This document shows positions 6,693 to 9,749 of a stretch of 9,749 nucleotides of DNA, piece after piece; positions within the stretch are counted from its first letter, which is position 1, and each line of letters opens with the position of its first letter. The notes under the pieces are model-generated. The model was not told where the DNA came from. It was given only the letters and a program-made list of their open reading frames with translations, and searched no databases. The position numbers were made by a program, and so were the translations under genes. This DNA is from Bacteroidota bacterium (GTDB taxonomy: Bacteria > Bacteroidota > Bacteroidia > Chitinophagales > Chitinophagaceae): positions 1-9,749 of the forward strand of contig JAEZCV010000186.1 of assembly GCA_023429985.1 (NCBI GenBank), read 5' to 3'.

Positions 6693-6712
6693 CCTGCTTA
6701 CCTGCAGGCAGG
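6693..6712. repeat. CCTGC inverted repeat with CCTGCAGG palindrome
   Basis: CCTGC (6693-6697) and GCAGG (6708-6712) are complementary around 10 nt, and the inner CCTGCAGG (6701-6708) is a perfect palindrome. No T-run follows, so it is not a classical intrinsic terminator on the plus strand. It may be a decayed repeat or a protein site. Confidence 0.5.
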
Positions 6713-6756
6713 CCCTAAACCCTAACCAAACCTAAACCAACAAACCTTCTTCCTTC
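6713..6756 (+). other. G-free, C/A-rich tract before the transporter gene
   Basis: The 44 bases up to the transporter ATG contain no G and are built of imprecise CCCTAAA, CCTAACC and CCAAA units. An RNA from it would be nearly unstructured. It could serve as a leader that keeps the start codon open or as a Rho-loading tract, but neither is shown. No TAnnTTTG promoter element is visible in this gap. Confidence 0.45.
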
Positions 6757-8079
6757 ATGCAAACCGCTTCAAAAAAAGTTATCAACGGCTGGGCCATGTA
6801 CGACTGGTCGAACAGTGTATATAACCTGGTGATCACCACTACTTTCTTCCCGGTATATTATACCGAGATGACCATGGCCGATCCTTTTTTCGGGGAGGTA
6901 AAATTTTTAGGCAGAACTTTCGTGAATACTGCCTTGTATAACTATGCACTGGCATTCACTTACCTGCTGGTAGCTTTTTCCTTGCCCATACTTTCTTCCA
7001 TTGCAGATTACCGCGGTAATAAGAAAAAGTTCATGCAGTTCTTTTGTACGCTTGGGGCCATCTCCTGCAGTGGTTTGTATTTTTTCACCCCCGAATATTT
7101 TACCATTGGCATTATATTAATGATGCTGGCCGCATTTGGATTTTATTGCAGCCTGGTATTTTATAATTCATACCTCCCTGAAATAGCAGCAGAAAAAGAC
7201 CGCGACCGCATCAGCGCAAAAGGTTTCACTTTTGGGTATATCGGAAGCGTGATCATGCAAATGATTGGTTTTATGCTGGTAGTTTTCTGGGATAAAATTC
7301 CTTTTCTGGAAAGTGCAGGCCATGGAGTGAGAGCTACGTTCTTCCTGGTAGGTGTATGGTGGATTGGTTTTGCACAAATACCATTTAAAAGATTGCCCGC
7401 AGGCAATGCGCTTCAGATCAAAAAAGGAAATAAGGCATTGTTGAAAGGCGGTTTTACCGAGCTTAGAAAGGTGTTTCTTCAAATGGTGCAAATGCCTGTA
7501 CTGAAAAGATTTTTGTTTGCTTTCTTCTTCTATAACATGGGCGTTCAAACAGTAATGCTGGCTGCAACTAATTTTGGAGCAAAGGTGTTGAAACTTCCTT
7601 CCGACAGGCTGATAATTACAGTAGTGTTGATTCAACTGGTTGCAATTGCCGGAGCTTATCTCATGGCTAAACTGTCGTCGATGTTTGGAAACTTACAGGT
7701 GCTGATAGGCGTTGTGATCTTCTGGATATTTATTTGTATTGCAGGATATCTCATGCAAACTGAATATCATTTTTATGCCATTGCCATTGCAGTAGGACTT
7801 GTAATGGGGGGCATCCAGGCCTTGAGCAGATCCACGTATTCTAAACTCATGCCTTTAACTGAAGACACAACCTCGTTCTTCAGTTTTTACGATGTTACAG
7901 AAAAGATCGCCATAGTGATCGGTCTTTCTGCATTTGGATTGATTGAAGAACTTACCAATGATATGCGTAACTCCGTACTTTCGCTCATCAGCTTTTTCAG
8001 CTTAGGTTTACTACTTTTGATCTCCGCACTGGTGAAGCAAAACAAAATGAAAAAAGATCATGAACCTGTATTCTATTAA
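6757..8079 (+). CDS. MFS transporter, UMF1 / Atg22-like family
   Basis: The 440-residue protein has about 11-12 hydrophobic segments. The N-terminus holds the UMF1/Atg22 signature, NGWAMYDWSNSVYNLVITT (10-28). The loop before the next helices has ADYRGNKKK (83-91), an MFS motif-A-like loop. DRDRISAKGFTFGYIGSV (148-165) and GGIQALSRSTYSKLMP (351-366) are further family hallmarks, with FFSFYDVTEK (374-383) after them. Atg22 in yeast effluxes amino acids from the vacuole; bacterial members are largely uncharacterised, so the substrate is unknown. The ATG at 6757 places the signature close to the N-terminus, as usual. It follows uppP after 96 bp of repeats without an obvious promoter. The last 20 bp overlap the next gene, pointing to coupled translation. 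Confidence 0.9.
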   Translation: MQTASKKVINGWAMYDWSNSVYNLVITTTFFPVYYTEMTMADPFFGEVKFLGRTFVNTALYNYALAFTYLLVAFSLPILSSIADYRGNKKKFMQFFCTLGAISCSGLYFFTPEYFTIGIILMMLAAFGFYCSLVFYNSYLPEIAAEKDRDRISAKGFTFGYIGSVIMQMIGFMLVVFWDKIPFLESAGHGVRATFFLVGVWWIGFAQIPFKRLPAGNALQIKKGNKALLKGGFTELRKVFLQMVQMPVLKRFLFAFFFYNMGVQTVMLAATNFGAKVLKLPSDRLIITVVLIQLVAIAGAYLMAKLSSMFGNLQVLIGVVIFWIFICIAGYLMQTEYHFYAIAIAVGLVMGGIQALSRSTYSKLMPLTEDTTSFFSFYDVTEKIAIVIGLSAFGLIEELTNDMRNSVLSLISFFSLGLLLLISALVKQNKMKKDHEPVFY

Positions 8080-8923
8080 TGCCGGCTATTTTAAACTTGA
8101 TGGTGGTGCCATGTTTGGCGTAGTTCCTAAATCAATCTGGAATAAGATCAACCCTGCCGATGAAAATAACATGTGCTCATGGGCTTTGCGCTGCCTGCTG
8201 ATAGAAGATGGTAACAAACTGATACTTGTAGATACAGGGATGGGTGATAAACAGGATGCAAAATTCTTTGGTCACTATTACATGCATGGCGATGATACGC
8301 TGGATAAATCGCTGGCAAAACATGGATTTAACCGGAATGACATCACGGATGTTTTTCTAACCCATTTACACTTCGACCATTGTGGTGGCGCTATTATCCG
8401 CGAAGGAGAAAGGCTGGTTCCTGCATTTAAAAAAGCAAACTACTGGAGCAATGAAAAACACTGGGACTGGGCCACGCATCCAAACGACCGTGAAAAAGCA
8501 TCTTTTCTAAAAGAAAATATTCTTCCTATAAAAGAAAGTGGGCAACTGAAATTTGCACATCTTCCTGTGAATGATAATAACGACAAACTTCCCAATTCTG
8601 ATTTCCTGCCAGGATTTTCAATAAGATTTGTAAACGGTCATACCGAAAAAATGATGTTGCCCCAAATTCAATACAAAGGCCGCACCATTGTATATATGGC
8701 CGACCTCTTACCTTCGGCAGGACATATTCCCATTCCTTATGTAATGGCCTACGATATGTTTCCGCTCACAACCCTGAATGAAAAAAAATCATTTTTGAAA
8801 GAGGCGGTTGAAAATGATTATGTTTTATTTTTTGAACACGATGCCCAACAGGAATGTTGCACCCTGGTTCAAACTGAAAAAGGAATAAGACCCGGAAATA
8901 GTTTTATGTTAAGTGAAATTTAA
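8060..8923 (+). CDS. Metallo-beta-lactamase-fold hydrolase (lactonase-like)
   Basis: The 287-residue protein has the complete metal site of the MBL superfamily: THLHFDHCGG (101-110) supplies His102, His104, Asp106 and His107. GHT (193-195) supplies the next histidine, MADLLPSAGH the bridging aspartate (Asp215), and FFEHD the last histidine (His260). VDTGMG (57-62) is the usual strand before the site. The overall pattern, including the long segment after HxHxDH with Trp and His residues, resembles N-acyl-homoserine lactonase-type and related hydrolases. Substrate cannot be told from sequence. There is no signal peptide, so it should be cytoplasmic. Its ATG lies inside the last codons of the transporter gene in another frame. 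An in-frame ATG further down would lose the first strand, so the overlapping start is preferred. Confidence 0.93.
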   Translation: MNLYSINAGYFKLDGGAMFGVVPKSIWNKINPADENNMCSWALRCLLIEDGNKLILVDTGMGDKQDAKFFGHYYMHGDDTLDKSLAKHGFNRNDITDVFLTHLHFDHCGGAIIREGERLVPAFKKANYWSNEKHWDWATHPNDREKASFLKENILPIKESGQLKFAHLPVNDNNDKLPNSDFLPGFSIRFVNGHTEKMMLPQIQYKGRTIVYMADLLPSAGHIPIPYVMAYDMFPLTTLNEKKSFLKEAVENDYVLFFEHDAQQECCTLVQTEKGIRPGNSFMLSEI

Positions 8924-8937
8924 TTTCTAATTACATT

Positions 8938-9025
8938 CAACAACCTTTCAACTACCATTCAACTACCATTCAACTACTATTCAACAACCATTCAACCACC
9001 ATTCAACCACCTTTCAACCAAAATT
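8938..9025. repeat. 11-bp tandem repeat, CAACnACCnTT, eight units
   Basis: Seven units fit CAACnACYwTT and an eighth (9015-9025) is degenerate. Units start at 8938, 8949, 8960, 8971, 8982, 8993, 9004 and 9015. The second and third are identical; others differ at one to three positions. There are no spacers, so it is a plain minisatellite. It fills the gap between two convergent genes and supplies the stop codon of the minus-strand gene (TGA at 9016-9014). On the minus strand each unit contains TTGA; 11 is not a multiple of 3, so all frames are closed. No hairpin terminator is present. Confidence 0.9.
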
Positions 9026-9749
9026 TCCCGCATTTTTTCTCCGGAATACCCTCAGGTTCACCAGTAACAGGCTTCCGATAATTGCGGGAAACACCAGGTT
9101 AATGAACCAGACAGTTATGGTGGTTAATCCAATGCCTAAAGAATTGGTGGAAAATAATCCAAGTAATTGCAGACTCACTTCACCCCTCACGCCCAATTCA
9201 ACCAAGGGAATGGAAGGTATAATGGCAAGCGCGAGGAAAACCACGGTCATTAACCATGCAATGGTAATGGCGCCGATATCTACACCAAAAAAATAAAAAA
9301 GGCAGATGTATTGAATTATGAATACTGCATAACGCATCATCGAAATGGCAAGGATCTTTAAGAGCAGGGTTCTGTTAAATGCCGAAAGTGCTTCTACCAG
9401 GAATAAAAATTTCTTCATCCTGATGCGCCGGTTAAAGAAATTAACAGCACCACTAACATTAAAATAAATGAGCAGCATAATTGTGATCAGCGCCAGCAAT
9501 CCAAAAAACAAAATATTTTTCCATGGCAGCAGTTCAGGATACCGGTTTTGAAGTTCAGTATTCAAAACAATCAATCCTACGGCACCTGCCATAAGTGTTG
9601 TCACCAGCTGTGCAAAACTTCCAACCAGTGTAACAGAAATTGTTTTCAAGCGCGAGCCTTCAGGCAGGTAAACCACGCGCCCTAAATATTCCCCTATCCT
9701 GTTGGGAAGTGTAACAGAAAACGTAACACCCGATAAAACAGCTTTAAAG
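9014..9749 (-). CDS. Flippase-like membrane protein (LPG synthase TM / UPF0104 type), 5' end cut
   Basis: The reading frame is open to the right window edge, giving about 244 visible C-terminal residues. At the edge it shows SVTLPNRIGEYLGRVVYL, the P-x-R-x-G-E-x-x-G-R signature of the lysylphosphatidylglycerol synthase TM-region/UPF0104 family. Near the C-terminus are IPSIPLVELGVRGEVSLQLL and a further hydrophobic pair, also typical. About six hydrophobic segments are visible. The family moves or transfers lipid-linked groups across the membrane, and many members lack the synthase domain; this one ends soon after the last TM with a basic tail (RVFRRKNAGNFG), so no C-terminal synthase domain exists. 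The GTG at 9676 is not the true start, since the signature continues upstream of it. The substrate is unknown. It converges with the hydrolase gene, and its last codons lie in the tandem repeat. Confidence 0.88.
   Translation of the reverse strand, partial: FKAVLSGVTFSVTLPNRIGEYLGRVVYLPEGSRLKTISVTLVGSFAQLVTTLMAGAVGLIVLNTELQNRYPELLPWKNILFFGLLALITIMLLIYFNVSGAVNFFNRRIRMKKFLFLVEALSAFNRTLLLKILAISMMRYAVFIIQYICLFYFFGVDIGAITIAWLMTVVFLALAIIPSIPLVELGVRGEVSLQLLGLFSTNSLGIGLTTITVWFINLVFPAIIGSLLLVNLRVFRRKNAGNFG

Noticed and set aside
6713..6725. CCCTAAACCCTAA resembling a plant-type telomere repeat
   Set aside because: Only one full and one partial unit are present in a circular-chromosome-type bacterial context, in a C/A-rich tract. 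This is coincidence of low complexity.
7168..7635. 155-codon minus-strand frame inside the transporter gene
   Set aside because: It is antisense to an intact, family-conserved gene. Its translation has scattered Cys/His from reverse-complement codon use, not a zinc-finger pattern.
8938..9025. The 11-bp array as a CRISPR or iteron origin
   Set aside because: There are no spacers, units are too short for CRISPR, and there is no replication gene, DnaA box or AT-rich melting region beside it. It is a simple minisatellite.
9674..9676. GTG as the start of the flippase-like gene
   Set aside because: The frame stays open to the window edge and the family signature PNRIGEYLGR lies upstream of this GTG, so it is an internal valine codon.

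Overview
This window looks like chromosomal DNA of a Bacteroidota bacterium, probably near Chitinophagaceae/Sphingobacteriia. The reasons are a Bacteroidota-type LeuS with its lineage insertion, the ftsX–DUF3098–uppP cluster, a signal peptide ending in AQ, promoter elements of the TAnnTTTG type rather than TATAAT, and little Shine-Dalgarno sequence. The placement rests on protein patterns only.

Layout. The left edge holds the 5' part of a minus-strand M23-family peptidase gene (1-353). It diverges from a secreted two-domain protein of unknown function (447-1466, +). That gene converges on leuS (1644-4412, -), and the 177-bp gap between them is largely filled by a modular GAACCAC/AGGCAC repeat in two direct copies and one inverted copy. 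leuS diverges from ftsX (4613-5485, +) over a 200-bp spacer that carries an exact TATTTTTG promoter element on each strand and an inverted repeat in the presumed leuS leader. A strong hairpin terminator follows ftsX. DUF3098 (5557-5829) and uppP (5842-6660) then form a tight pair. A 96-bp gap follows, made of a stop-codon-rich heptad repeat, a CCTGC inverted repeat and a G-free tract. After it come a UMF1/Atg22-like transporter gene (6757-8079) and a metallo-beta-lactamase-fold hydrolase gene (8060-8923) that overlap by 20 bp. An 11-bp tandem repeat separates the hydrolase gene from a convergent, 5'-truncated minus-strand gene for a flippase-like (LPG synthase TM/UPF0104 type) membrane protein (9014 to beyond the right edge).

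How the genes relate. Several products act at the envelope: M23 peptidase, FtsX (division and wall-hydrolase control), UppP (recycling of the undecaprenyl carrier), and the flippase-like protein. LeuS is core translation. The transporter–hydrolase pair looks like a small co-translated unit with an unknown substrate.

Novelty. I see no defence system, CRISPR array, prophage, transposase or RNA gene. The most interesting material is non-coding. Two unrelated tandem repeats (7 bp and 11 bp) are each in register with the stop codon of the adjacent gene, have a TGA in every unit, and have unit lengths not divisible by 3, so they place stops in all three frames. The modular 3-copy repeat, the leuS leader inverted repeat and a perfect 12-bp palindrome between two divergent envelope genes are the other points worth checking.
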